Positions 12,430 through 23,661 of a DNA stretch of 64,000 nucleotides are shown here, in pieces. The notes below the pieces were generated by a model. It was given only the letters and a program-made list of their open reading frames with translations, was not told the origin of the DNA and did not search any database. Made by a program: the position numbers and the translations under genes. The DNA comes from Blastomyces gilchristii SLH14081 (taxonomy: Eukaryota > Ascomycota > Eurotiomycetes > Onygenales > Ajellomycetaceae). Every line of letters begins with the position of its first letter. Within the stretch, counting starts at the first letter, position 1. The stretch spans positions 2,241,830 through 2,305,829 of the forward strand of contig NW_003101677.1 in NCBI RefSeq assembly GCF_000003855.2, given 5' to 3'.

Positions 12430-13075
12430 TGATATAAGCTTCATCATAGATGTTCTTGAGTAATTCAGCTTTCAATCTATATCAAAGAACTGAGCCGTAT
12501 TCAAACATACACTCTGATATCTACAGAGTTCAATTAATGAAGATATAATCTATTACAGAGATGCTGATATTGAATCTGTAATATATACAAACACTAATTG
12601 ATCTGGTAGAGATTCAGAATTCTGTTCAATCACTGATTATATCATCTATATAACAGATAACTCTGTTGTATGATAAAGCTGTCAGCAAACTGAGGTCTTT
12701 AAATTATTAACAGAGGCTGAATATATTGCATTCTCTGAGACTGCGTATGAGCTTGTCTGTCTTTGCGAGCTTCTACAAGATGCTGAATTCATTTCATTTC
12801 ATCTTAATAATCTGAAGGCTGATAATTACTTTATTCTCATCACAGTCAATAATCTCACTTATACAATTTATATTAATAATAAGTCTATCATAGAGCTATT
12901 CTCCTCTGAAGCAATTTCATGCCACTTAAAGTATATAAAAATCTGTTTTTACATTCTTCATAATCTTATCTGTAAGAATGAGATACTTATCTGATACATT
13001 TTATCTGCTGAGAACATAGCAGATACACTTACTAAATTACTTAAAATAATAAAATATACATGTTGAAAGGAGAAT
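12430..13075 (+). pseudogene. Ty1/copia RNase H C-terminal remnant
   Basis: One frame gives the copia RNase H hallmark LLTEAEYIAFSETAYELVCL, then KADNYFILITVNNLTY, HLKYIKI and SAENIADTLTKLL. These correspond to the family's STAEAEYIA...ADN...KHI..RYH...ENIADTLTK. A single plus-strand frame is nearly open across about 400 bases, with only a few stops. The upstream part of this copia element is not present next to it. It differs from the minus-strand copia at 42159-56243. Confidence 0.8.
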
Positions 13076-13379
13076 ATTAAGATAAAAGAGATAGAGAAAT
13101 AGAGGGATAAAAAATAATGAATCTCATGACTGGTTTTTCATTACTATATATTTTCCAGTCATTTTGTATACCTGTACTTGATTTGAAGATGAATTTTGTG
13201 TATAGCATCGTGTATAGTTACTCTGATGAGTGAGGGTGTTGGGTCACGTGATCCGGCCTACTAATCCTTTCATTATAGAACTTCTCATAAGCCAGTCATC
13301 TTTTAATTAAGTAAGCTTTACATCTTTCATATAAATCTCATAAATATTATACATAATGTTAAGCAGAATGCATTAAATA
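13076..13379 (+). repeat. probable copia 3' LTR region, boundaries unclear
   Basis: Directly after the copia RNase H the sequence reads TGTTGAAAGGAGAATATTAAG, a typical copia LTR start. A stretch with less decay (about 13220-13255, GGGTCACGTGATCCGGCC) follows. I cannot find a clear CA end or a partner LTR, so the right limit is a guess. Nothing coding is seen. Confidence 0.45.
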
Positions 13380-14082
13380 TTACTATTAAAATATATAAAA
13401 CATTGAAGTAATTTAAGAGATTTACTGATTACTGATAAAAGTATAATAAGAAATTTAATAATAGTGATAATTCTCTTTCTATCTTTACTACTCATACTGA
13501 TGCTGATACTGATACTAATACTAACATCTTTACTACTATTACTAATCTTCTCTCTTTCTTTCTCTTCAATATTGTAACTTTAGTTAATTCTCTAACTATA
13601 AGCAGCTCTGAAACTCTCAATGTTCTCAGTGAAAAAGTAAGGTAAAATCAGTGTAATTATTATCAGATTTATATAGAAGTTAATAATAATATGAATAAAT
13701 AAATATATTACTTCTAATAATCTCTCTGAAACTTTTTCTTTTAAACAGTGAATAGTCATTGACACTAATTCTTTAAGAACTTCAACATCAATTTATAACT
13801 TCACAGAAATAAATATTAATACTGATATGAATATAATAGAAAATAATGATAATAAGAAAGAGATAATTCAGAAAATTCAGAAGAAATTAAATACAGATAT
13901 AATAGATTTTCAATAGAGAACAATTTCCGTGAATAAAATGTTTTTTAGAGTTAATAATTATATAGATAGAAATCAGTAACATTATTAATATAATAATAAT
14001 TTTTTTCTGTTTATAACTTGTTTATGATGATTTCACAGCTTATTCATCATTATATTAAGATTTACAGTTTAGTGACAGTGTC
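13380..14082 (-). mobile_element. DNA transposon T1, terminal part (relative of T2)
   Basis: This AT-rich sequence matches the reverse complement of about 48730-49500, the left end of transposon T2. The correspondence near 14018-14082 against 48725-48800 is clear, as is that near 13660-13720 against about 49090-49150. It therefore represents the terminal part of a second copy, in the opposite orientation, including the end of the companion gene. It is interrupted at 14082 by a hAT-like MITE. The rest of this terminus reappears at 42052-42123. The internal end of T1 (left side) is not identified. Confidence 0.6.
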
Positions 14083-14193
14083 TAGACTGACTGTGTAATC
14101 ATGTCTGAGATCAGAATCAGAATATTTGATAGTCTTATTATCAATTTAACTGATTTCATTACACAGTTTTAAGATTAGATAGTAGTCTCATAC
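14083..14193 (-). mobile_element. hAT-like MITE copy a, part 1 of 3
   Basis: It starts TAGACTGACTGTG, the reverse complement of the right end of the intact copies at 26044-26548 and 34603-35108. The preceding 8 bases ACAGTGTC (14075-14082) match ACGGTGTC at 42052-42059 with one transition, giving an 8-bp target duplication some 28 kb apart. The MITE is split at 14193 by gypsy G2 and continues at 29559. Confidence 0.8.
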
Positions 14194-14737
14194 TGTCACG
14201 CCTCCGGCCGCGTCAAGGCTCTGTTACGGTTCCACACCGCTCATCACTTTCATGCGAATGATTCCATTCATCCCGCAGACTGTTTAAACTGGTTTTCAAC
14301 CACTCTATGACATCATTCAGATATAATAAAGAAAGATTTAATTGATGAATATAAGAACCTCACTTCTATACAAGGTCAGCAGATTACTCTTTCATAATAG
14401 TGAGACACTGCTGAGGTATCACTTCAGCTATTCTCACTCATAGAATACAAGAGAAATATCTGCTCATTATCTATATTGAATAGCTAGATACTGACTTCTC
14501 ATTAAAGAAGTCAGTAATTTGTTTTTCTTCTTCAGAAATATATATAAGAGTGACTGTATTTCTTATACAATCTTCTTAGTATGCTAAATATCATATCTGT
14601 GATATTCTTATAATAACTCTGTAGTTCATGAGCTCACTAATTAAGCAAGATAGTCAAGTTCACTTATATAACTTCTTAAATAACAACTTCTATATAATGT
14701 CACTGACTAGTCACTACTTCAGTTCTGTTATATTACA
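14194..14737 (+). repeat. 5' LTR of gypsy G2
   Basis: 544 bp, starting TGTCACGCCTCCGG and ending ATATTACA. The first 130 bases keep many CpG sites, whereas the matching bases of the 3' LTR (from 27789) read TATCATATTCTCAG and are almost fully converted. The remainder is AT-rich in both. Confidence 0.85.
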
Positions 14738-14779
14738 ATTCAAATCACTTGATCTGATTATAAGTTTGAATCAGTCAAG

Positions 14780-15760
14780 CTTTATTAACAGACTGATATA
14801 ATCATATACATCTGTGCTGAAACTGATCTGATTTCATTCTATGAAGAAAACTTCACACTATTCTCTAGAGTGTGAACATCTTTATCTTAGTAGAAATCTG
14901 AGATTTCTGAATCTACTGTACATTTTAACATGATATCTTTAACTACTCTATCACTGTCACAGTCTTTACACTTCTATATCTATTATAGAGATAGAGAGAT
15001 TAAGATCAGAGATTCTCTGAATTATAAGAGAAATATATTATCTGAATTTCACAGCTTTATCTGTACTCTTGAATGAAAATTCTACCTTAATCTGAGTCAG
15101 TTTAATACTCATAAGATATGAGTAATATAGACTGTCAACCTTCTTGAAGGCATCTCTGTAACTACTTGAGTTATTAAGAAGAAAGAGCTTGAGTATATCA
15201 ATACTATTATAACTTAAGAAGAATTTAAAGACTTTCTACTGAACCAGATTGAAGATCACTATAACTGCAGCTTTATAGTAGTACAGTGATTCAACTCATT
15301 GTATTAATAAAATAATAAGAATTATACTGATTTCAATATAAGATTTGAAGAATATTAAGAGAAATTAACTGATAATTTAACTCAATTAAAAACACAGCTT
15401 TATCTTACAAAGCTGACTCATAAGATACAGACAATGATATCATAGTATCAGAGTTTATCAATTAATTATACAATACTTATTAACTTGACTTTCTAACTCT
15501 ACTTGAATAATCAATATTCTGAGAAAAAGATTAATAAGATCTCTTATAAGTAATTAATAATAGAAACTAAACAGCACTGTAACAGCTTTAGTACAGAGAA
15601 TACAAAGAAGAATTTTAAGTATTTCAATTCTTCACTCACTGTAAAAAAATATTAAACAAGATTTAATAAAGATCTTTGCTTTAACTACAGAGCTGATGAT
15701 CACTATACTAGTAAGTATAAGAAGCTGTAGAAGAGAAGAAACTGAGAAGATATCTTCTTA
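14780..15760 (+). pseudogene. gypsy G2 gag remnant with decayed zinc knuckle
   Basis: A Gag-like region with many stops. At about 15660-15725 one frame reads RFNKDLCFNYRADDHYTSKY. This fits a retroviral-type CX2CX4HX4C knuckle in which the second and fourth cysteines have become tyrosine (TGT/TGC to TAT/TAC, that is G to A). Such a change is expected from the mutation process seen all over the window. Confidence 0.65.
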
Positions 15761-15819
15761 AAGTTATCTTCTCTTCTGACAAATGTATTCATAGAAGATA
15801 AAGAAGAGAAAGAAATAAA

Positions 15820-17859
15820 GAATTGATAATTCTCATATCTCTGAGTTCATATTACAATCATAATGAATACTTTGAATGAGAAGATATCAGTGAAATGTCT
15901 ACTTAACTCTGAGATGAATACTAACTTTATATTCTATTTCTTATCTTTAATGAAGAGTTGAAAGAAGATAGAGCTGTCAGATTATGTGAAATTTACTGAT
16001 GAAATGAAATATAACTGTTGTGACATAATTTAAGTGAAGTGTGTGATCACTGACTTAGAAGAAATCTTTAAGAAGAGCAGTCTGCTCCTCCATGCTATTA
16101 ATATCATAGATGAGAATGTGATTTTAGATCTTGTATAATTGAGAGAAAACAATTCTCTCATTAACTGAGTCACTTCAATATGATGATACTGTCTCACTGA
16201 TGAAGAGACACTGATAGAGAAATCTGAAGAGTTGCATCAGAAGAACCTTGAGAAAAAGATAGAGTTAATATACTATATAGCAGATGACTGAGACTTGAAA
16301 ATAGATAAGAAAGTCATCACTCTCACTGCAAGATTTACAGCAGTATCTGTTATTAAATCTGAATGAATATAATATCTCTTTACAGATTATAAGAATATCT
16401 TTTCAGAAAGACAAGCAGTGAAGCTTTCTGATATCAAGATGAAATATAAGATCTATCTTAAAGATGATGTAATAGCACTGTACAGATCTCTTTACAACTT
16501 CTCAGTAAAGAAATTGAATGTTCTGTGTAAATATCTTGAGAAAGTGCAATTAAAGAACTGAATATACTTATTAAAGAGTTCAGCAGAGGTATTCATACTA
16601 TATATACTCAAGAAGAATAGTAGACTATGTTAATATGTAGACTACAGAGGAATTAATAAGATGATGATTAAGAATCACTATTCATTACTATTAATTAATA
16701 AGATGATTAATTGATTATTTGAAATAAATATATTCTTGAAGATTGATATACAAAATATCTATCATAGAATCAGAGTTAATAAAGATGATGTTTGAAAAAT
16801 AACTTTTGATACTAAGTATAGTAATTTTAAATATCTTGTTTTATCTTTTGATCTTTGTAATGCTTTAGTCATCTTTCAGGTTTATATAAATGAGACACTG
16901 TGAGGCCTTGTCAACATCTTCTATATAGTATACTTAGACAACATTCTAATCTTCTCAAAAATGAAAGAAGAACATGGTACTCATATTCAGAAAGTATTGA
17001 GTCACTTAAGACAGTATTAACTCTATATAAACACTAAAAAATGCTTGTTTTATATGCAGGCAATTAATTTCTTAGATTATATTATTAAGATTAATGACAT
17101 TTCAATGAACAGAAGCTGAGTCTCTGTCATTGAGAACTGGCTGATGTCATAGATATATTATGAGATGCAGATGTTTTTAGAATTTGTGAATTTCTATAGA
17201 TAATTCATCTATACATATTCACAGATTACTGTCTCTCTTACAGATCTGTTAAAGAGAAGTGTTAAAGAAAGAAAAATAGAACTGTTTATTCTCATTCAAG
17301 ACACTGCATGAGTATTTGCAGAATTGAAACAAGCTTTTACAGATATTACAATACTGAATCACTTTAACTCTAATCTACTCAGTCAGTGTAAGACTGATGT
17401 ATGTGAGAATGAAATCTATAGAATCTTTTCACAGTTGATATCAGAGATCTTTCAATATTCAAAGAATTGAGAAATAATAATTTCTGAGAATACAGGTAAT
17501 GAAATGTCTATGAGAGAAGATTTTTTCATAGAGTCTATAAGATACTGTAAATACAGATTAGTGATCTTCTTCTTCAAGAAGTTATCACTTATGTAGAGAA
17601 GATCTAATACTCATGATTAAAAAATATTAGTAACTGTCAAATTCTTTAAGATCTGATAACATTATCTTCAGAGTAGTAGGTACTCAGTGTAAGTTCTCAC
17701 TGATTAAACAAATCTGTATTACTTCTTGACAATAAAGAGCTTAACAGAACATCAAGTCAGATAAGTGAAGCTGCTTGCAGAGTATAGTTTCTATATTTAA
17801 TACTGTTCAGATCAGCTTCACTTCATTAATACACTATTTAAATAACTCAATTATAATAT
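15820..17859 (+). pseudogene. gypsy G2 protease, reverse transcriptase, RNase H remnant
   Basis: A protease-like segment at about 15880-15960 reads CLLNSEMNTNFIF where LLDSGANTNFI would be expected. The reverse transcriptase follows at about 16610-17000: VDYRGINKMMIKNHY, then KIDIQNIYHRIRV, FDLCNALVIFQVYINETL and YLDNILIFS. The catalytic YLDD has become YLDN. RNase H-like sequence extends to about 17620. The gene is cut at 17859 by a G1 gypsy and resumes at 23662. Confidence 0.85.
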
Positions 17860-18210
17860 TGTAAGAGGCCTACATCAAATAGATCAGTATAATATATAGA
17901 TCTTATATAACAAAGAGAAAAACATTAAAGAAGGAAAAGAAAGAGAAAGTACAAGAATCAGTGATTGAAGTGAATATTTATACGCGTATGTGATAGTGTA
18001 CGCAGTGGAGCTTTGAAGTGGAAGAATATACACGCGTTCATAGCAGCTGGGAATCAGTGATTGAGAATGGCTGAGAATCAGAGCATATGTATTCAGAAGA
18101 ATATACACGCGTTTGTAGCAGCTGAGAATTGACAATTAAGAATGAAGCAGTAGAAATCTATAAAGTGTAACAGAATAGTCTATATAATTGATCAGGCACA
18201 GCCTGCTACA
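17860..18210 (-). repeat. 3' LTR of gypsy G1-b
   Basis: 351 bp, TGTAAGAGGCC...GCCTGCTACA on the plus strand. Compared with its partner LTR it is heavily converted. For example GCCGAGGATCGG in the partner reads GCTGGGAATCAG here. Yet the ACGCGT sites are still unmutated in it. Confidence 0.9.
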
Positions 18211-21200
18211 TTAGTTCCCTCTTTTCAGAAGCAGTTTTTATCAGTCAAGAGTCGCCATTTCAGATAACACAGAACTCAGAGTTCAGGTCAGTTGATCATA
18301 GTCAACTCATTTCACAAGGTATTATTAATTACAGCTGTGTGATCTCTCAATGAGAATATCTTCAATCTCTCACTCAAGCTCATTATCTTCTTCTATAATC
18401 TCTGACAGCTGTCAGTTAGAAGTCAGTTGAGAAGAGAACAGATCAGTGACAGTATGATGAAGCAAGCTTGTATAAAAGACATCATGAATCTCTGATAATA
18501 TGTTAAGATGATAGTTGTAACTATCTAGAACTTCTATCACTTTATACCTGATATAATAGTAATCTAGTGTATAAGATAAACATGTGATTTATATATTCTT
18601 GAGATTAAATCATACAAGATCTTCTATCTTATACTGCTCTGTGAAATCTCATCAGATGTTGATTTAATCTTCTTAATCTTATTTCATAATTGTCATGAAG
18701 ATCTCTGCTTAGTTACAGATATCTTAAAGCTTTATTACTATATTATCAGTGATCTGAATCAGACTGCAGAGATTCAGTGTGAACTGTGTAATCTCTAGAA
18801 GATTTAAAACTTTCATGTGATATATGTGTATAAGAAAGAACAGACTTATATCTGTTAACATAGCATCTTAACTGTTGATAGTGATCTCTCTATATAGAAG
18901 AAGATTATGTCAATTAGTTTATAAGTAATTACAGAACTTATAAAGATAATTCTTCACAGTCTGAATTATTTATTCTGATATATTATCAGTCTCAGAGTGA
19001 TAGATAGTTAATAAACAGTATATAATCTTGAGAACTTGACAGATTCTTGTTCAGAGAGTGCTTATAAATTAATGATCTTAATTTAAGACTATAGATCTCA
19101 GCAATTCATGCATCTGATAGAATGAGCTCTATAGAAAAGCTTCAATGACTTGTTCAGTATTCATCTTATGACAAGGTTTTAATATTATATCTTTGCTCAA
19201 TCAATTCATGATGATCAGAATGTTTCTATAATTCTTACTCTCAGAGAGATTGATAGCAAAGTCAATTATCACATCTTATCAGATTCTATTAGAGATATTA
19301 AGTGATTTTAGCAGATCTTTTCTACAGTTCTTTCATGAGATGATGAAAGAATAACAGTTGCCGCTTCAGACAAAATGTCTGATGCTGTTTAATATCTCAG
19401 ATTAGTAGAATTCTTGAGAGATTATTCAGTATAGTTATTCACAGTCTGAATGATCAGTCATATACAAATCATGCATCTCTTGCATTATGCAAGAGTGTAA
19501 GAGTTTGAAGTGAGAGACTCAGTATTGTTTGTGAAATTGTAGATCATTATTATTATGAATTGAATATTCTGAGATATCAGTTCTTATATGTAGTTCTGAG
19601 AGAAATCAGAGTGCTTCTTGACATACTACTTCAGTGAGAGTCTGACGGAGTTCATCAGTCTGAGCTGCTGCATATCACAGTTCATTCAGTATAGAAGAAG
19701 TGAGAATATCAGTATCAGTATTAGTTTGAAGAGAGAGTGTTCTAATCAGAGAAATGTGTATATTGTCATGAGTTGTTCTATCTTGATTAATCAATATCTT
19801 CAGATCTAAGAGCTGATGCTCTCAGTTTATTCAACAGGTGTCTGTTATATTGAAAGGCATATCTTACTCTTATTATGAGAGAGCATCTGTCATTGAGTTC
19901 TGACTGCCAGGTCAGTAGTGTATTATAAAATGAAAGCAGATTAAGAACTCTGATCATCATATTTATTATTCAGTGAGTTTACAGATTATTATAAAGTACT
20001 TGAGATTCTTATAATCTATCATTATCTCAAATTCAGAGATGTTTTGAAGTTTAAAGTCTCATTCTTCTAGACAGTATACAATTGTGAGAAGTTTCTTGTT
20101 ATAGATCTCATAATTGCATTCAGCAGAACTCAGTTTCTTAGATATGAAGATGTATAATTATAAGACATCTTCATCATTATATTGCAGTATGACTTCTTCT
20201 ATGATATAATTAGAGAAATCAGCTTCAATAACTGTCTTGTGATCAGAATTCAATATTATCAGTACAGAGGTATTAATGAATATCTTCTTTATCTGTGTAA
20301 ATGCAGCTTCAGCATTCACTGATCATTGAAATACTGAGTTCTTCTTAGTAAGTTTTGTAAGTAATCTCATGATATCTGAGAAGTTTCATATAAATCATTG
20401 ATAGAAGGTAGCAAATCTGATGATGCTTCATATATCTTTCACAGTGTGTGAGATCTCTCATTCAAGAATAGCAGAGAACTTCTCAGAATTCATTCAGATT
20501 CTCTTATCAGCTTCTATGATAAAGTCTAGATATTTTGTACTTTTAATCTTAAAATCATACTTATCTATATCTATCAGCAGTTCTGTTTTCTGTAGTTATT
20601 ATAATATCTTTCATACATGTTCTTGATATTCTTTCCTGAATTCATCAGTGAAGATGAGAATGTTATTAAGATATGCAGATACAAATTCATTAGAAAAGTC
20701 TCAGAGTGCTCAGTTGATATACTTCTGAAATGTACTGAGAGTGTTAATCAGTTCAAAGAGTGTGACTACTTCTTTAAAGAGACTATATTGTGTTTGAAAT
20801 GCTGTAAGTCACTTATCTTCTTCAGTAATACAGATCTTATAAAACATAGCAATGATATTTAACTTTATAAACTATTGAGCTTGTCTGATGTGAGCTAGAG
20901 TTTCATTGATAAGAGATAAAGAATAATAGTTCTTCTTTATTAATCTGTTCAATTCTCAATAATTCACACAGAACTGAAGTTCTTCATCTGGTTTCTTTGT
21001 AAAGAGAATAGAGACTGCAGTGAAAGAGTTGCTAATGTATATAAATTCTTTATTTAACAGATCATTGAGTGTCTTTTGAAGAAGAAGAAGTTTATCTCAG
21101 AACATGTTATAAAGAGAGTCTCATAGTGATTCAGAGTTCTTGCTATTTCTCTTTATTAACTTGATACTGTGATTCACTTCTGAACCTTGTAAGAGAGATA

Positions 21201-21333
21201 GATTTGTAACATTATTATCTTGTCAGAAGACATCTAGATATTCATGATATTATTGAGAAAGTTTCATACAAGAATCTGTTATTGTAACACAGAATAACTT
21301 TTCTAGAGCCTTTTTAATATCAGTCAGACAATT
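18211..21333 (-). pseudogene. gypsy G1-b RT, RNase H and integrase remnant
   Basis: The minus-strand translation gives integrase sequence around 18990-19420, for example INLSESKGYRNILIIMN and KMNTEQVIEAFL, then FYQMHG. This fits the family's DFI.LP.S.G...ILVIVDRLSK and FYRLHG blocks. RNase H and RT pieces lie from about 19900 to 21200, parallel to the plus-strand copy at 4400-6720. Stops interrupt every frame. No chromodomain was recognised between the integrase and the 3' LTR. Confidence 0.75.
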
Positions 21334-21433
21334 NNNNNNNNNNNNNNNNNNNNNNNNNNNNNNNNNNNNNNNNNNNNNNNNNNNNNNNNNNNNNNNNNNN
21401 NNNNNNNNNNNNNNNNNNNNNNNNNNNNNNNNN
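21334..21433. other. assembly gap (100 N)
   Basis: Exactly 100 N, the usual placeholder for a gap of unknown size, between the RT and protease regions of gypsy G1-b. Confidence 0.99.
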
Positions 21434-21870
21434 TTTCATAAGCATTGACAGAGATCTGTGTAAGGTTCATAGTCGTGTGAATATCATCTTTATGAATTCT
21501 ATCATTGTTAGACAATATCAAGCTTTTATTTCAAGTATTCAATAAGATGCCTTGTTCAGATAGTCAGATAAGTTCTAATATAAGATTATAATCAAGATTA
21601 TTAACTTCATATGTATAGATATTTTCATGTTAATGTTCTCTCATATCTATATTTAGTTTCATCATGTAATAAGTATAAAAATCTTTTGAATCATCAAATT
21701 CTGTGAGGAGTTGAGATTTTAATAAGAAGATACACTGAAGATTATAATGTCTTACAACTGAAGATTTTATTATTGTATAGTAATATAGACTGCTGTCTAT
21801 CATAGCTTTCATATTATACATGTTATCAATCACAGTAGATATAAGAATCACATTTATTATTATTTTCTCT
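21434..21870 (-). pseudogene. gypsy G1-b protease remnant
   Basis: Two open pieces on the minus strand (21630-21851 and about 21434-21521) give VIDNMYNMKAMIDSS, then LLTEFDDSKDFYTYYMMKLN and LTQISVNAYE. The first fits a retropepsin core in which DSG has become DSS. The same region occurs on the plus strand at 3490-3960. Confidence 0.65.
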
Positions 21871-23308
21871 TCAAATCATTATTATGTAACCTCTTCAAGC
21901 TTCTGTTTGTGAATTTGAACAGAAGCTAATCTTTTCTCTGTTTCATTGAGACATTCTCATAGTTATCTTTCAAATCTTTCTTCACTGCAATGTGATTGAT
22001 GCAGACAGACACTGATCTTTCTCTTGATTGAGAAGGCATATAGATTAATTGACAGTTGAAAGCAATGTGTTCTGATTGATCACAGTTAATGCATACTTCA
22101 TATTGACATCAATCAGTGACTTCTTCAGAAGTGATCTCAGGAACTCAGAAGTCTGTTTAAACAGCAGAGACTCTTGCTTATACATAGATATTCAAGTCTA
22201 CTCAGTTCATACCATCTGCATCATTGTTGTTGTTTCTCAGCACAGGTGTATAAGTGACTGAATTATTCCTCAGCACAGGTGTATAAACGTAATATCTTCT
22301 ATCACTGTTCTGTATACTCTTGAGCTTGATAAGACAGTCATTCAATGTCTAAAGCTGTGTGCAGAAGCCTTCATAAGTTGAGTCTTTATCTACACTTATA
22401 AGAGTCTGTAAGAGTTTGAAAGTTAATATCTTCTTGAGTATACTAATCTTCATTCAATTCTCTCAAGATTGATCATCTGCTTCTAAGATCTTGATATTGA
22501 AGTCAGAGATGAATGTTGTAAGAGAAGTATTTCTCTATTAGATACTCTGTAATCAATCTAATATCTTCTGTTATATGACAGTGTCTCAGAACAGAATATC
22601 AAGATATTTCATAATAGTATCAGATATTTGCACCACTGGTTCACATACTTTTATTCATGAATGAAACTTCTGTTTCACACAATTCTTCAATCATTCATTG
22701 ATATATCAATCTTGATTAATTAATGAATCAATAGCATCTTCATCTACACTCAGTTTCATGAGTATTTTTATTCTCTATGATGAGTAGAGAGTAAGATTGA
22801 AAGTATTGAAATATACAGAAGTATTTAAGCATTCTTTCAGTGCTTTTGTATTTAATTCTGTAGATGTTCAAATTGTATAAGTTCTTTGTTGAGTTAATTG
22901 TTAAATCTCTTCATATTAAAGTTATTGAGTCATATACATGTCTGCTATCTGTTGCTGTTATAATTTCAACATTACTCAGAGTCACTGTGATATCATGTCT
23001 ATGCTTGCATTCAAGAGTTCTTTCATATTACTGTTAGACATAGTTATATTAATTATCAGATGTGTGATATCTGTGAAAGTGTAATCATATGAATATCTCA
23101 TATGTTTGAGGTGTCAGAACTCTCAGGTCTTTCACTGACATTCTCTTGTAAGATCTTATTACAGGGTCAGAGTGACTGATGAGCAAGCTTCTATCTGAGA
23201 ACTTGATATCTGCTTAACTGTGTTTCTCTTTCTTACAGATTGTTACATGTTCGGATATCTCTCAATGAATAATTATTTCTAATGAGGAGATGATGAATGT
23301 TTTTCTAG
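21871..23308 (-). pseudogene. gypsy G1-b gag remnant with an intact CCHC knuckle
   Basis: At 22052-22093, minus strand, the translation is CINCDQSEHIAFNC, a perfect CX2CX4HX4C nucleic-acid-binding knuckle of a retroelement Gag. The rest of the Gag region and the 5' leader (to 23308) is broken by stops. The leader near 23080-23200 is shared with 2255-2360 and 41210-41340. Confidence 0.75.
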
Positions 23309-23656
23309 TGTAAGAGGCCTACACTGAATAGATCGGTATAATATATAGGTCTTATATAATAAAGAGAAAAATGATAAAGAAGGAAAAGAAAGAGAAAGTA
23401 TGAGAATCAGTAATTGAAGTGAATATTTATACATGTATGTGGTGATGTATGCGGTGGAGCTTCAGAGTGGAAGAATATACACGCGTTCATAGCAGCCGAG
23501 GATCGGTGATCGAGAATGGCTGAGAATCGGACATTCGCGTTCAGAAGAATATACACGCGTTTGTAGCAGCCGAGGATCGGCGATCGAGAATGGATCGGTA
23601 GGAATCTATGAAGTGTAACGGAATAGTCTATATAAATGTTGGGGCAGCCCGCCACA
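23309..23656 (-). repeat. 5' LTR of gypsy G1-b
   Basis: 348 bp, TGTAAGAGGCC...GCCCGCCACA on the plus strand. It contains two imperfect copies of a 74-base unit starting at 23473 and 23547 (GAATATACACGCGTT followed by GCAGCCGAGGATCGG). It is one of the least mutated copies of this LTR in the window and can serve as a reference for the others. Confidence 0.9.
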
Positions 23657-23661
23657 AATAT

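Larger units (their letters stand above)
17860..23656 (-). mobile_element. Ty3/gypsy element G1-b, complete structure, degenerate
   Basis: A 5.8-kb minus-strand gypsy with both LTRs (17860-18210 and 23309-23656) and a perfect 5-bp target duplication AATAT (17855-17859 and 23657-23661). Reading right to left: 5' LTR, gag with a CCHC knuckle, protease, a 100-N gap, RT, RNase H, integrase, then a polypurine stretch (AAAAGAGGGAACTA, reverse of about 18212-18225) just before the 3' LTR. It lies within the pol region of gypsy G2. Stops throughout. Confidence 0.92.
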
